NCBI GenBank assembly: GCA_020846515.1
Contig: JADLDX010000072.1
Coordinates: 1 to 10,425 of the forward strand
Reading direction: 5' to 3'
From: Pirellulaceae bacterium
GTDB lineage: Bacteria > Planctomycetota > Planctomycetia > Pirellulales > Pirellulaceae
Length of the DNA stretch: 10,425 nucleotides
Made by a program: the position numbers and the translations under genes. Positions 1 through 6,891 of this stretch are shown piece after piece. The notes under the pieces were generated by a model that was given only the letters and a program-made list of their open reading frames with translations, did no database searches and was not told the origin of the DNA. Position 1 is the stretch's first letter; the number at the start of each line of letters is the position of its first letter.

Positions 1-1041
1 CTCGAGAACAACCGAGCGCTGCAAGTAGAACTGGTCGCCAGCTACCAGGCGCGACAGATCAAGTTAGCTCCTTACGCCGAAGCTTGTACCAAGCACTTCA
101 AGACCGACTGGAAGAATGTACGCATCGACAAGCCACGGCAACTGGGCGTTCAAGTACTGAAGAACTTCCCGCTGACCGATCTGCTCAGCTATATCGATTG
201 GTCGCCCTTCTTCATGGCTTGGGAACTCAAGGGCAAGTATCCCAAAATCTTCAAAGACGAGTATGTCGGTGCTCAGGCCAAAGAGTTGTTCGACAATGCG
301 CAAGCGTTGCTGATGGATATGATCGCCAGCGAACGATTGCAGGCGCATGCCGTCTACGGATTTTGGCCAGCTGCCAGCCAAGGCGATGATGTGGTGTTGT
401 ACACCGATGAATCACGCACCAAAGAACTGACGCGATTCCACTTCTTGCGTCAACAGTGGGATCGCCAGGGCCAGACCGACTTCCGCTGTTTGGCCGACTA
501 TGTTGCGCCGATCGATAGTGGTCGCCAAGATTACTTGGGAGCGTTTGTTGTCACGACCGGACACGGTGCTGACGAATATGCCCTCGAGTTTGCGAAGAAC
601 CTGGACGATTACAACTCGATCATGGTCAAGGCCTTGGCCGACCGATTGGCCGAAGCGTTTGCGGAGTCGTTGCACGCTCGAGCTCGCTTGGATTGGGGCT
701 ATGGATTTGAAGAGCAGTTGAGCAATGAAGAATTGATCGACGAAAAGTACCGTGGCATCCGCCCTGCCCCAGGCTATTCGGCCTGCCCTGATCACACCGA
801 GAAACGCACGCTGTTCAAGTTGTTGGATGCCGAAGCCAACGCGGGTGTTAAGTTAACGGAATCCTGCGCTATGTGGCCCGCGGCCAGCGTGAGCGGCTTC
901 TACTTCGGTCACCCCGAGTCGCGATACTTTGCGGTCGACCGCATCACGCGCGAGCAAGTAGAAGCCTATGCCAAACGCAAAGGCATCCCAGTCATCGAAG
1001 CCGAACGTTGGCTGGCCCCGAACCTGGGCTACGATGCTTGA
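1..1041 (+). CDS. metH: Cobalamin-dependent methionine synthase, C-terminal activation domain (5' truncated by window edge)
   Basis: MetH transfers a methyl group from 5-methyltetrahydrofolate via methylcobalamin to homocysteine, making methionine in the cytoplasm. The frame is open from base 1 and gives the last 346 residues, which cover essentially the AdoMet-binding reactivation domain. This domain supports reductive remethylation of oxidised cob(II)alamin. Visible hallmarks are YIDWSPFF (residues 64-71), GIRPAPGYSACPDHTEK (about 252-268) and the TESCAMWPAASVSG stretch. By alignment from memory with E. coli MetH, Asp66, Arg254 and Tyr309 correspond to AdoMet ligands Asp946, Arg1134 and Tyr1189, with identical spacing (188 and 55 residues). 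The end, RWLAPNLGYDA, matches the normal C-terminus, so the 3' end is intact. The homocysteine, folate and cobalamin modules lie upstream of the window. The gene converges on the SDR gene across a repeat-filled gap. Identification is very secure. Confidence 0.97.
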   Translation, partial: LENNRALQVELVASYQARQIKLAPYAEACTKHFKTDWKNVRIDKPRQLGVQVLKNFPLTDLLSYIDWSPFFMAWELKGKYPKIFKDEYVGAQAKELFDNAQALLMDMIASERLQAHAVYGFWPAASQGDDVVLYTDESRTKELTRFHFLRQQWDRQGQTDFRCLADYVAPIDSGRQDYLGAFVVTTGHGADEYALEFAKNLDDYNSIMVKALADRLAEAFAESLHARARLDWGYGFEEQLSNEELIDEKYRGIRPAPGYSACPDHTEKRTLFKLLDAEANAGVKLTESCAMWPAASVSGFYFGHPESRYFAVDRITREQVEAYAKRKGIPVIEAERWLAPNLGYDA

Positions 1042-1178
1042 TGCATGGTTGCTTGGGCTTGATGCCTGATTATCTTGTATGTCCTATTGATTTGACGCCC
1101 AACCGGTTTGATAGCCGGTGGCTTTGAAGATGGACACCCTGCGTGGCAACGCTGTGAAGCATTTTTGCTCGTGAAATC

Positions 1179-1259
1179 CGGCATTTGTAGCGGTTGGGCG
1201 CAAGCCCTCCGGTTCCTCTACGGCATTTGTAGCGGTTGGGCGCAAGCCCTCCGGTTCCT
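1179..1259 (+). repeat. Two tandem 39-bp GTAG-headed hairpin units
   Basis: Identical 39-bp copies lie at 1179-1217 and 1221-1259 (period 42, 3-bp spacer). Each contains GCATTT, then GTAG, directly followed by a hairpin. In the first copy the hairpin is 1191-1211: CGG/CCG outer stem, a TT-by-T internal loop, GGGC/GCCC inner stem and a GCAA (GNRA-type) tetraloop. The second hairpin is 1233-1253. A GTAG tetranucleotide at the foot of a hairpin is the hallmark of REP elements recognised by RAYT (TnpA-REP) transposases. Assignment to that class is inference. Confidence 0.8.
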
Positions 1260-1277
1260 ATAACTACCGGGATATAC

Positions 1278-1298
1278 CGGACGGCTTGCGCCGTTCCG
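1278..1298 (-). repeat. Third, inverted and diverged copy of the GCAA-loop hairpin
   Basis: Read on the minus strand this is CGG, a bulged A, ACGGC, loop GCAA, GCCGT, CCG. It aligns with the tandem hairpins at 1191-1211 and 1233-1253. The inner stem changed from GGGC/GCCC to CGGC/GCCG, a compensatory G-C to C-G swap, and a T-T mismatch became an A-T pair. The tetranucleotide before it on that strand is GAAG rather than GTAG, and a GCATTTT box precedes that, as in the direct copies. Confidence 0.7.
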
Positions 1299-1364
1299 CT
1301 TCCAAAATGCTTCACAGCGTTACCTGCGTGGGGTCGGCGCGGGCGCGCAGGCACGCGGCGATTC

Positions 1365-2318
1365 TCAGGAGGTTTTACTCTTGAGCACAGCCTCGCCCCA
1401 GCCTGGGCACAGGGCCATCAGCCAGATCAGCAATCTTGCCTTGCGCGGGCGAACGAGTTCGAGTTGACGCCGCGCGGCGGCCCGCAAAATGTCGCTGGCC
1501 AACTGCTGGGGATCGAGCCCCTTCAAACGGGCACCGCCACCGCCTTGCATGGCCTCCGCGGGCAAATCGCTGGCGCCGGCTAAATGATCGTACCGCGAAC
1601 CGGTATCAGCTCGCGCGATCGGGCCGGGACTGGCCAACATCACATGGATGCCCTGCTCTGCCAACTCCAATCGCAACTGCTGGGTCATCGCCCGTAGCCC
1701 ATGTTTGGCAATCGAATAGCCGCCCAAATAACGCGGCGCGAAGTAGGACGACAAAGAGCCGATGTTCACGATGACACTGCCCTTGGCCATCATCGGCACC
1801 AGGCTCTGCGTCACCAACAGCGGTGCGATCAGGTTGGCTTGAACCAATTCATTGAGTCGCGGGGCGGTCAGCTTCAGCATCAAACCTCGATCGCTCAAAC
1901 CAACAGCATGTATTAATAAATCCAATGGATGGCCATGGGATTGTACGCAAGTGGCCAGCGCTTCGGCACCTTCTTTCGTCGCCACATCCACCGCGCAAGA
2001 GTGCATACGAGTCTCGGGGGCTGACGTTTTCAGCGATGCTATTGTTTGGGACAAGCGTTGTGAATCGCGAGCCACCAGGGTCAATTGACCAATTTTGGCT
2101 TGTGTTAGAGCCTCCGCCAGAGTGCGTCCTAGGCCAGCTGAACCGCCCACGATAACTGCTGATTTGCCTGCCCAAGCTTGCAATCGTTTATTCCCATGAA
2201 AGTGATGAGGCACCGGCCGAGCCGACCTGGACTGATTTCTCTGAGGTTGCTTCCCATGAGGTTGCCTTCTCTGAGGTTGCCCTGCGGCACGCGGCCTTAC
2301 GCTGTTAACTTCAGACAC
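1365..2318 (-). CDS. Short-chain dehydrogenase/reductase (SDR) family oxidoreductase
   Basis: A 317-residue NAD(P)H-dependent oxidoreductase of the classical SDR fold; the substrate is unknown. The Rossmann dinucleotide loop is GGSAGLG (58-64). An Asp-Val pair follows at 111-112, HAVG (137-140) sits where NNAG is usual, and the catalytic tetrad is Asn162, Ser188, Tyr201 and Lys205 (YSIAK). SPGP (230-233) follows the active site. The C-terminus has a short hydrophobic stretch (about 296-304), as in DHRS7-like SDRs, which might touch a membrane. The first 45 residues are an unusual basic Gln/Pro/Arg-rich tail partly encoded by a 15-bp tandem repeat. The start used is GTG at 2318. GTG at 2213 or TTG at 2183 would give a more typical SDR length, and none has a good Shine-Dalgarno site. 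The gene is divergent from pyk. SDR identity is secure; the start is uncertain. Confidence 0.9.
   Translation of the reverse strand: MSEVNSVRPRAAGQPQRRQPHGKQPQRNQSRSARPVPHHFHGNKRLQAWAGKSAVIVGGSAGLGRTLAEALTQAKIGQLTLVARDSQRLSQTIASLKTSAPETRMHSCAVDVATKEGAEALATCVQSHGHPLDLLIHAVGLSDRGLMLKLTAPRLNELVQANLIAPLLVTQSLVPMMAKGSVIVNIGSLSSYFAPRYLGGYSIAKHGLRAMTQQLRLELAEQGIHVMLASPGPIARADTGSRYDHLAGASDLPAEAMQGGGGARLKGLDPQQLASDILRAAARRQLELVRPRKARLLIWLMALCPGWGEAVLKSKTS
2237..2281 (-). repeat. Three 15-bp tandem units within the SDR N-terminal tail
   Basis: Units at 2237-2251, 2252-2266 and 2267-2281 share the core GAGGTTGC on the + strand; the first and third differ only at the last base. In the SDR frame they encode the five-residue motifs GQPQR, RQPHG and KQPQR. 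The 15-bp period preserves the frame, which fits translation of the tail but does not prove it. Confidence 0.75.
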
Positions 2319-2338
2319 TTATCATGTCTGTGTATATC
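2310..2338 (+). promoter_or_regulatory. Possible sigma-70-type promoter for pyk
   Basis: TTCAGA (2310-2315) and TATATC (2333-2338) are separated by exactly 17 bp, each with four of six consensus matches. They would start transcription near 2345, giving a leader of about 35 nt. The -35 box overlaps the start of the divergent SDR gene, so the two genes would compete for a 61-bp control region. On the minus strand TATACA (2336-2331) could be the SDR -10 box, but no good -35 pairs with it. Promoter consensus in this lineage is poorly known, so this is tentative. Confidence 0.25.
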
Positions 2339-2379
2339 GAGGCTCAGGTCGGTAAGAACCTATTCCATGGAAGCTGTTT

Positions 2380-3822
2380 ATGTCAACCGTTCGACCAAAC
2401 CTAAGTGAAGCTCGCACCAAGATTGTCGCCACGATGGGTCCGGCCTGCGATGACGAAGCGGTACTGATCGATATGGTCAATCATGGTGTCGACATCTTTC
2501 GAATCAACGCGGCGCACGGTACGCGGCCCGACTTCGAAAAGAAATTAGCCGCCATTGCCCGAGTTCGCGAGGCTACCGGTTTCCCTGTGGCCATTCTACT
2601 GGATTTGGCTGGCCCGAAAATTCGCTTGGGCCAATTGGCTCTAGATCCATTGGAAGTGGAGCCTGGTCGCGAACTGGTTTTTGTGCGCGGGGAACAAGCC
2701 GCTGAGGCCGACGAACTGTGCAGCAATTACGCGAGATTGCTGGACGAAATCACGGTAGGTGACAAGATCATGCTGGCCGATGGCACGATCAGCCTGCAAG
2801 TGATCGATCGTACGCGCGATCGAGCTCGATGCCAGGTCCTGACCGCCGGCACAATTCGATCGCGTCAGGGCATTAACCTGCCCGGTGTGACGCTGAGCGT
2901 TTCTGCGATGCGACCAGAGGATGTTGAAAATGCAATTTGGGCCGCGAGGAACGAGATCGACTTTATCAGTCTCAGCTTTGTACGGTCGGCCCAAGACGTA
3001 GCTTCCTTGAAAAACCTGCTGGCCAGTCTCGATAGCCAGGCCATGGTGATTGCCAAAATCGAGAAACGCGAGGCCTTAGCTGATTTGGAAAAAATCGTCG
3101 AAGCGGCCGATGGTGTCATGGTGGCTCGCGGCGACTTGGGCGTCGAAATTGATGTGGCTGAAACACCGGTGGCGCAGAAACGCATCATCAATGTCTGCCG
3201 TGAAAAGCTGAAACCGGTCATCGTGGCTACGCAGATGCTGGAAAGCATGCACACTAACCGTCGTCCGACTCGCGCAGAAGCCTCGGACGTCGCCAATGCG
3301 ATCCTGGACGGGGCCGACGCTTGCATGCTCAGCGGAGAAACGGCCATTGGCCAATTCCCGGTGCTGGCCGTCGACACGATGAATCGCATTATGGTGCGCA
3401 CCGAAGAATTATATCGAGACCAACCAGTCAGTGGCCGATCGAGAGTTTTCGATCGCGTTCACCCGATCACCTCGGCCGTTACCAATGCCGCGGCCTCGAT
3501 CGCCGACGATATTCAAGCCAAATTAGTCGTCGTGATCTCGCGCACCGGTGGCACAGCCTGGGTCAAATCCAAGCAGCGTAACTTTATTCCGACCTTAGGC
3601 GTCAGTAACTCCGCGGCCACGCTCCGACGCATGGGTATTTTCTGGGGAATCATGCCGATGTCGGTTCAGAATCTGGACAACCCACAAGAGCTGTTCGAAG
3701 AAGTCTCGCGCTGGGGCAAAGAAAGAGGCCTGCTCAAAGCGGGTGATCGCGTCGTGTTCGTCACCGGTACCGGTGTCATGGACCACACGCACAATCTGCT
3801 GGTCGTGCACCATGTTACCTAA
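2380..3822 (+). CDS. pyk: Pyruvate kinase
   Basis: Pyruvate kinase converts phosphoenolpyruvate and ADP to pyruvate and ATP, the last step of glycolysis. The protein has 480 residues, normal for the bacterial family. Motifs in order: TKIVATMGPA (13-22), RINAAHG (41-47), LLDLAGPKIR (73-82), IAKIEKREAL (224-233), VARGDLGVEI (248-257), VIVATQMLESM (280-290) and SGETAIGQFP (318-327). Catalytic and metal residues map to Arg41, Asn43, Arg82, Lys226, Glu228, Asp252 and Thr284. The C-terminal effector domain is complete (SRTGGTA at 387-393). Where K+-dependent enzymes have Thr-Lys-Gly-Pro-Glu, this one has Leu76-Ala77-Gly-Pro-Lys80, and the usual NFS is NAA, which suggests a K+-independent type. A GGAAG six bases before the ATG supports this start. 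Small hairpins follow the stop, but without a T-run. Confidence 0.97.
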   Translation: MSTVRPNLSEARTKIVATMGPACDDEAVLIDMVNHGVDIFRINAAHGTRPDFEKKLAAIARVREATGFPVAILLDLAGPKIRLGQLALDPLEVEPGRELVFVRGEQAAEADELCSNYARLLDEITVGDKIMLADGTISLQVIDRTRDRARCQVLTAGTIRSRQGINLPGVTLSVSAMRPEDVENAIWAARNEIDFISLSFVRSAQDVASLKNLLASLDSQAMVIAKIEKREALADLEKIVEAADGVMVARGDLGVEIDVAETPVAQKRIINVCREKLKPVIVATQMLESMHTNRRPTRAEASDVANAILDGADACMLSGETAIGQFPVLAVDTMNRIMVRTEELYRDQPVSGRSRVFDRVHPITSAVTNAAASIADDIQAKLVVVISRTGGTAWVKSKQRNFIPTLGVSNSAATLRRMGIFWGIMPMSVQNLDNPQELFEEVSRWGKERGLLKAGDRVVFVTGTGVMDHTHNLLVVHHVT

Positions 3823-4002
3823 CGCGCCAACGCGTCTGTGGTCGCGATTCGCGCGCATCGCTCGATGACAAAACAACAACGGTTTTCCGCGCTCATCCAA
3901 GGTTGATTCTGTCCCATCCCCGGCTTTGACGGCATGGCATATACTATTTTTCACGGTTCGACCCAAACCTTATCTCCCCAACATTTCTGAGACTCGAACG
4001 CC

Positions 4003-5313
4003 ATGAGCTACTTTCCTGAAGTCAACTCCATTCAGTATGAAGGTCCCCAGTCCCGCAATCCGCTGGCATTCCGTTGGTACAACGCCGACGAAGTGGTTGA
4101 GGGTAAAACGATGCGCGACCATATGCGCTTCAGCGTTGTCTATTGGCACACGCTGCGCGGCACTGGCGGTGACCCGTTTGGACCCGGTACAGCCCTTCGA
4201 CCATGGGATGACGGTTCCAACAGCTTGGATAATGCGCTCAAACGCGTTGAGGTGGCCTTTGAATTTTGTCAGAAGCTGAGCGCACCGTATTACGCGTTCC
4301 ATGATCGCGATGTGGCACCTGAAGGTGCCAGCCTCGCCGAAAGCCATGCCAATTTTGATCGAATTGCCAAGGCTTTAAAGGAACAGCAGGCACACACGGG
4401 CATCAAACTCTTATGGGGTACGGCCAACCTCTTCAGCCATCCTCGTTTTATGCATGGCGCGGCCACCAGTTGCAACGTAGACGTGTTCGCTTACGCGGCG
4501 GCGCAAGTCAAAAAGTGTCTGGAGGTCACCAAGGAACTCGGCGGTGAAAACTATGTGTTCTGGGGTGGCCGAGAGGGTTATCAGAACCTGTACAATACCA
4601 ACATGCAACGCGAGCTAGACCACTTGGCCCGCTTCTTCCACATGGCAGTCGACTACGCCAAACAGATCGGTTTTCACGGTCAATTCTTGATCGAACCCAA
4701 GCCCAAAGAACCGACCAAGCATCAATACGACTCCGATGCGGCCGCTTGTTTGAACTTTTTACGAGCCTACGACCTGCTGCCCCATTTCAAACTGAACTTG
4801 GAGACCAACCACGCTACCTTGGCTGGTCACACGATGATGCATGAATTGGATTACGCCGGTCATCAAGGCGCGCTTGGTTCGATCGATGCCAACACGGGCG
4901 ACCTCCTACTGGGCTGGGACACCGACCAGTTCCCTACCGACTATTACCTGACCGCCCAGTGCATGTTGATGATCCTCAAGCACGGCGGCTTGAAGACCGG
5001 TGGTGTAAACTTTGACGCCAAGGTTCGGCGCGAAAGTTTTGAACCCATCGATCTGTTTCATGCACACATCGGAGGCATGGACGCATTTGCTCGCGGCTTG
5101 AAAATCGCCGCCGCGATTCGCGCCGATGGAGTTCTCGATAACTTTGTGAAGCAACGCTACAGCTCATGGGACGGTGATCTCGGCCAGAAGATCGAAGCTG
5201 GCAAGTCGAGCCTGGCGGATCTGGAAGCGTATATGCTCGGTCGCGGCGAAGCAGCGCCCAACGCCAGCGGTCGCCAGGAAATGCTTGAAAATATAATTAA
5301 TATGTATATGTAA
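4003..5313 (+). CDS. xylA: Xylose isomerase, group II
   Basis: Cytoplasmic metal-dependent TIM-barrel enzyme that interconverts D-xylose and D-xylulose, and often D-glucose and D-fructose. The 436-residue length and N-terminal extension fit the group II (E. coli-like) class. All active-site residues are present, each one position below E. coli numbering: His100 and Asp103 (FHDRD), Glu231 (IEPKPKEP), Glu267 and His270 (LETNH), Asp295 (SIDAN), Asp306 and Asp308 (WDTDQ) and Asp338 (NFDAK). The ATG at 4003 gives MSYFP, a typical start; no strong Shine-Dalgarno site precedes it. The 180-bp gap after pyk contains a TATACT and T-run near 3941-3951, but no convincing -35 box. The stop is 13 bp before a transporter gene, which suggests an operon for sugar uptake and isomerisation. 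No xylulokinase gene is in the window. Confidence 0.97.
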   Translation: MSYFPEVNSIQYEGPQSRNPLAFRWYNADEVVEGKTMRDHMRFSVVYWHTLRGTGGDPFGPGTALRPWDDGSNSLDNALKRVEVAFEFCQKLSAPYYAFHDRDVAPEGASLAESHANFDRIAKALKEQQAHTGIKLLWGTANLFSHPRFMHGAATSCNVDVFAYAAAQVKKCLEVTKELGGENYVFWGGREGYQNLYNTNMQRELDHLARFFHMAVDYAKQIGFHGQFLIEPKPKEPTKHQYDSDAAACLNFLRAYDLLPHFKLNLETNHATLAGHTMMHELDYAGHQGALGSIDANTGDLLLGWDTDQFPTDYYLTAQCMLMILKHGGLKTGGVNFDAKVRRESFEPIDLFHAHIGGMDAFARGLKIAAAIRADGVLDNFVKQRYSSWDGDLGQKIEAGKSSLADLEAYMLGRGEAAPNASGRQEMLENIINMYM

Positions 5314-5326
5314 TATCGATCGATCC

Positions 5327-6790
5327 ATGCTACTGGCCTTTACGATCACCCTGATGATATACATGCTCACCATGTATGTCATTGGCTATGTGGCTAGTCG
5401 GCGCGTAAGCAACGTCGACGATTACGTACTAGCCGGACGCAGTTTGTCTTTGGGGCTGACGACCGTGACCATGGTGGCTACCTGGTTCGGCGCCGAGTCG
5501 TTGATGACGACGACGGATGAGGTGGCCGCTAACGGTTGGCGCGGAGCGCTACTGGACCCAATCGGTATCTCGCTCTGTTTGGTCCTGACCGGCCTGTTCA
5601 TTGCTGCCCCGATGTGGCGATTGAACGTGCTGACGATCCCTGACTTCTTCAGAATGCGATATGGAAAGCTGTCCGAAGTGCTCTGTTCGCTGGTGCTGGT
5701 CCCCAGCTACTTCGGCTGGATCGCGGCTCAATATGTAGCCTTGGCTACAATTCTTTCGCAGTTGTACGGCGGCTCGACGAGTTGGTGGATCATTCTGGTG
5801 GCTCTGGCCGGTACCGGTTATTCACTGATGGGCGGCATGTGGTCGATCACGCTGACCGACACGCTGCAACTGGGTTTGATCCTGCTGGGACGACTGGTGC
5901 GGGGTTATCAGATCCTGAATACAATCGGCGATGGATCGTTGGTCATGGCCCTGACGCAACTGCGCACACAACCGCCGCCCAGTTTTTGGAGGCTGACCGA
6001 TCCGGAGACTTATGCCGCTGATTTGCTGTCAGCGGTCTCGATTCTGGCCATAGGATCCCTGGGTAATCTGCCGGTACAGGACTTAATGCAACGCGTGTTT
6101 TCAGCGCGCAGTCCCCGTGTGGCTTGTTGGGCTTGTTACCTGGCCGCGGCAGGCTACTTGACCATGGGTATGCTGCCAATTTTGGCAGGACTTGCAGCGG
6201 TCTCTCTCTTGAAGACAGTGCCCGAAGAAGGCGTGTTGATCCTGATCGCCAGTCGCATCCTCTCGCCCGCCCTGTTAATCATTTTCCTGCTGGCTATTGT
6301 GTCGGCTGTCCTCTCGACGATGGTCAGTGCGGTCATGGCTCCGGCCGCGGTGCTGGCACACAATTTGATTCAACCCGGCTTGCGGGCTAAGTCCTCCGCG
6401 GAGGGTTCTGAAAGAGCCGGCTTGAGGCTTCAGCGCTGGTGCGTCGTGGGCATCACCTGTGCATCGGTCGCGCTGGCGCTGAGTGGTCGAGGCGCCTTTG
6501 AATTAGTACAAAGTGCTTATGCCATGTCGCTGGTCGGGATGTTTGTGCCCTTTGTGGTCGGCATTTACATCTATCCCCTCCCGGGGGCAGCTGCCAATGC
6601 GTCGGTGGTCGTGGGCATCCTCTGCTGGCTAGTCCATGTTATCTGCGGATGGTCAAGCTTTGCAGAACCTTGGTTGGCGCAGCGACTGGCCATTCCCCAT
6701 GAGCTTGTGGACACAGGATTTTCGGCCATCGCGTTTTTGATGGCTTGCTGGATTTTTCCAACGCCTAGTAATCCGGTCGCGCATTCTTAG
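5327..6790 (+). CDS. Sodium:solute symporter (SSS family)
   Basis: Inner-membrane Na+-coupled transporter of the SSS/SLC5 family (LeuT fold), 487 residues with roughly 12-13 hydrophobic segments spread over the whole protein. Family features include the N-terminal YVLAGRSL (33-40), the GGMWSITLTDTLQLGLIL stretch (169-186) and the eighth core helix AIVSAVLSTMVSA (323-335). In that helix Ser330 and Thr331 fall where the Na2-site Ser/Thr ligands lie in PutP and vSGLT. The gene begins 13 bp after xylA, so it is probably co-transcribed and perhaps translationally coupled, since no Shine-Dalgarno site precedes the ATG. The context suggests xylose or a related sugar as substrate. SSS members also carry proline, pantothenate, sialic acid and other solutes, so the substrate is inferred only from position. 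Confidence 0.92.
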   Translation: MLLAFTITLMIYMLTMYVIGYVASRRVSNVDDYVLAGRSLSLGLTTVTMVATWFGAESLMTTTDEVAANGWRGALLDPIGISLCLVLTGLFIAAPMWRLNVLTIPDFFRMRYGKLSEVLCSLVLVPSYFGWIAAQYVALATILSQLYGGSTSWWIILVALAGTGYSLMGGMWSITLTDTLQLGLILLGRLVRGYQILNTIGDGSLVMALTQLRTQPPPSFWRLTDPETYAADLLSAVSILAIGSLGNLPVQDLMQRVFSARSPRVACWACYLAAAGYLTMGMLPILAGLAAVSLLKTVPEEGVLILIASRILSPALLIIFLLAIVSAVLSTMVSAVMAPAAVLAHNLIQPGLRAKSSAEGSERAGLRLQRWCVVGITCASVALALSGRGAFELVQSAYAMSLVGMFVPFVVGIYIYPLPGAAANASVVVGILCWLVHVICGWSSFAEPWLAQRLAIPHELVDTGFSAIAFLMACWIFPTPSNPVAHS

Positions 6791-6857
6791 ATCGCTCCTG
6801 CCTCGTAGCGCCCTCCGGAAGCGCGCCCAGCCTGATAAAATTCGGTTTGCGAGCGAA

Positions 6858-6884
6858 TTGCCAGGGAGGTTTTGCCAGGGAGGT
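6858..6884 (+). promoter_or_regulatory. Duplicated Shine-Dalgarno site of comEC
   Basis: TTGCCAGGGAGGT occurs twice, at 6858-6870 and 6872-6884. The second AGGGAGGT (6877-6884) lies seven bases before the TTG at 6892, an ideal spacing, and this decides the comEC start. The first copy has no start codon at a usable distance. This is by far the strongest ribosome-binding site in the window. Confidence 0.75.
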
Positions 6885-6891
6885 AACGACG

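Larger units (their letters stand above)
1148..1321. repeat. Intergenic inverted-repeat element (BIME/MITE-like) with nested hairpins
   Basis: An 18-bp perfect inverted repeat, AACGCTGTGAAGCATTTT at 1148-1165 and its reverse complement at 1304-1321, bounds a 174-bp segment between the convergent genes metH and SDR. Inside are two tandem copies of a 39-bp unit and one diverged inverted copy, annotated separately. The flanking sequence keeps partial inverted similarity for about another 10 bp outward. There is no transposase gene and no clear target-site duplication. What is seen is the symmetry; that it is a mobilised REP/BIME-type or MITE-type element is inference. The rest of the 323-bp gap (1042-1147 and 1322-1364) shows only a weak ACCGG/CCGGT hairpin at 1102-1119 without a T-run. 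Confidence 0.75.

Noticed and set aside
1102..1119. ACCGG/CCGGT hairpin after metH as a terminator.
   Set aside because: Short stem, eight-base loop, and no T-run.
1070..1354. A 94-codon minus-strand reading frame containing two GTGGLAPNRYKCR repeats.
   Set aside because: It is a translation through the intergenic hairpin repeats. The protein repeat simply mirrors the 42-bp DNA period, and no domain is recognisable.
3822..3835. ACGCG-CCAA-CGCGT hairpin just after the pyk stop as an intrinsic terminator.
   Set aside because: The stem is only five base pairs and no T-run follows.
3926..3946. TTGACG followed by TATACT as a promoter for xylA.
   Set aside because: The boxes are only 8 bp apart, far from the 16-18 bp needed. 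The -10-like box alone is not enough.
6805..6824. GTAG followed by a GCGC/GCGC hairpin between the symporter and comEC as another REP-like unit.
   Set aside because: The stem is only four pairs with a nine-base loop, and it does not match either repeat family in sequence.
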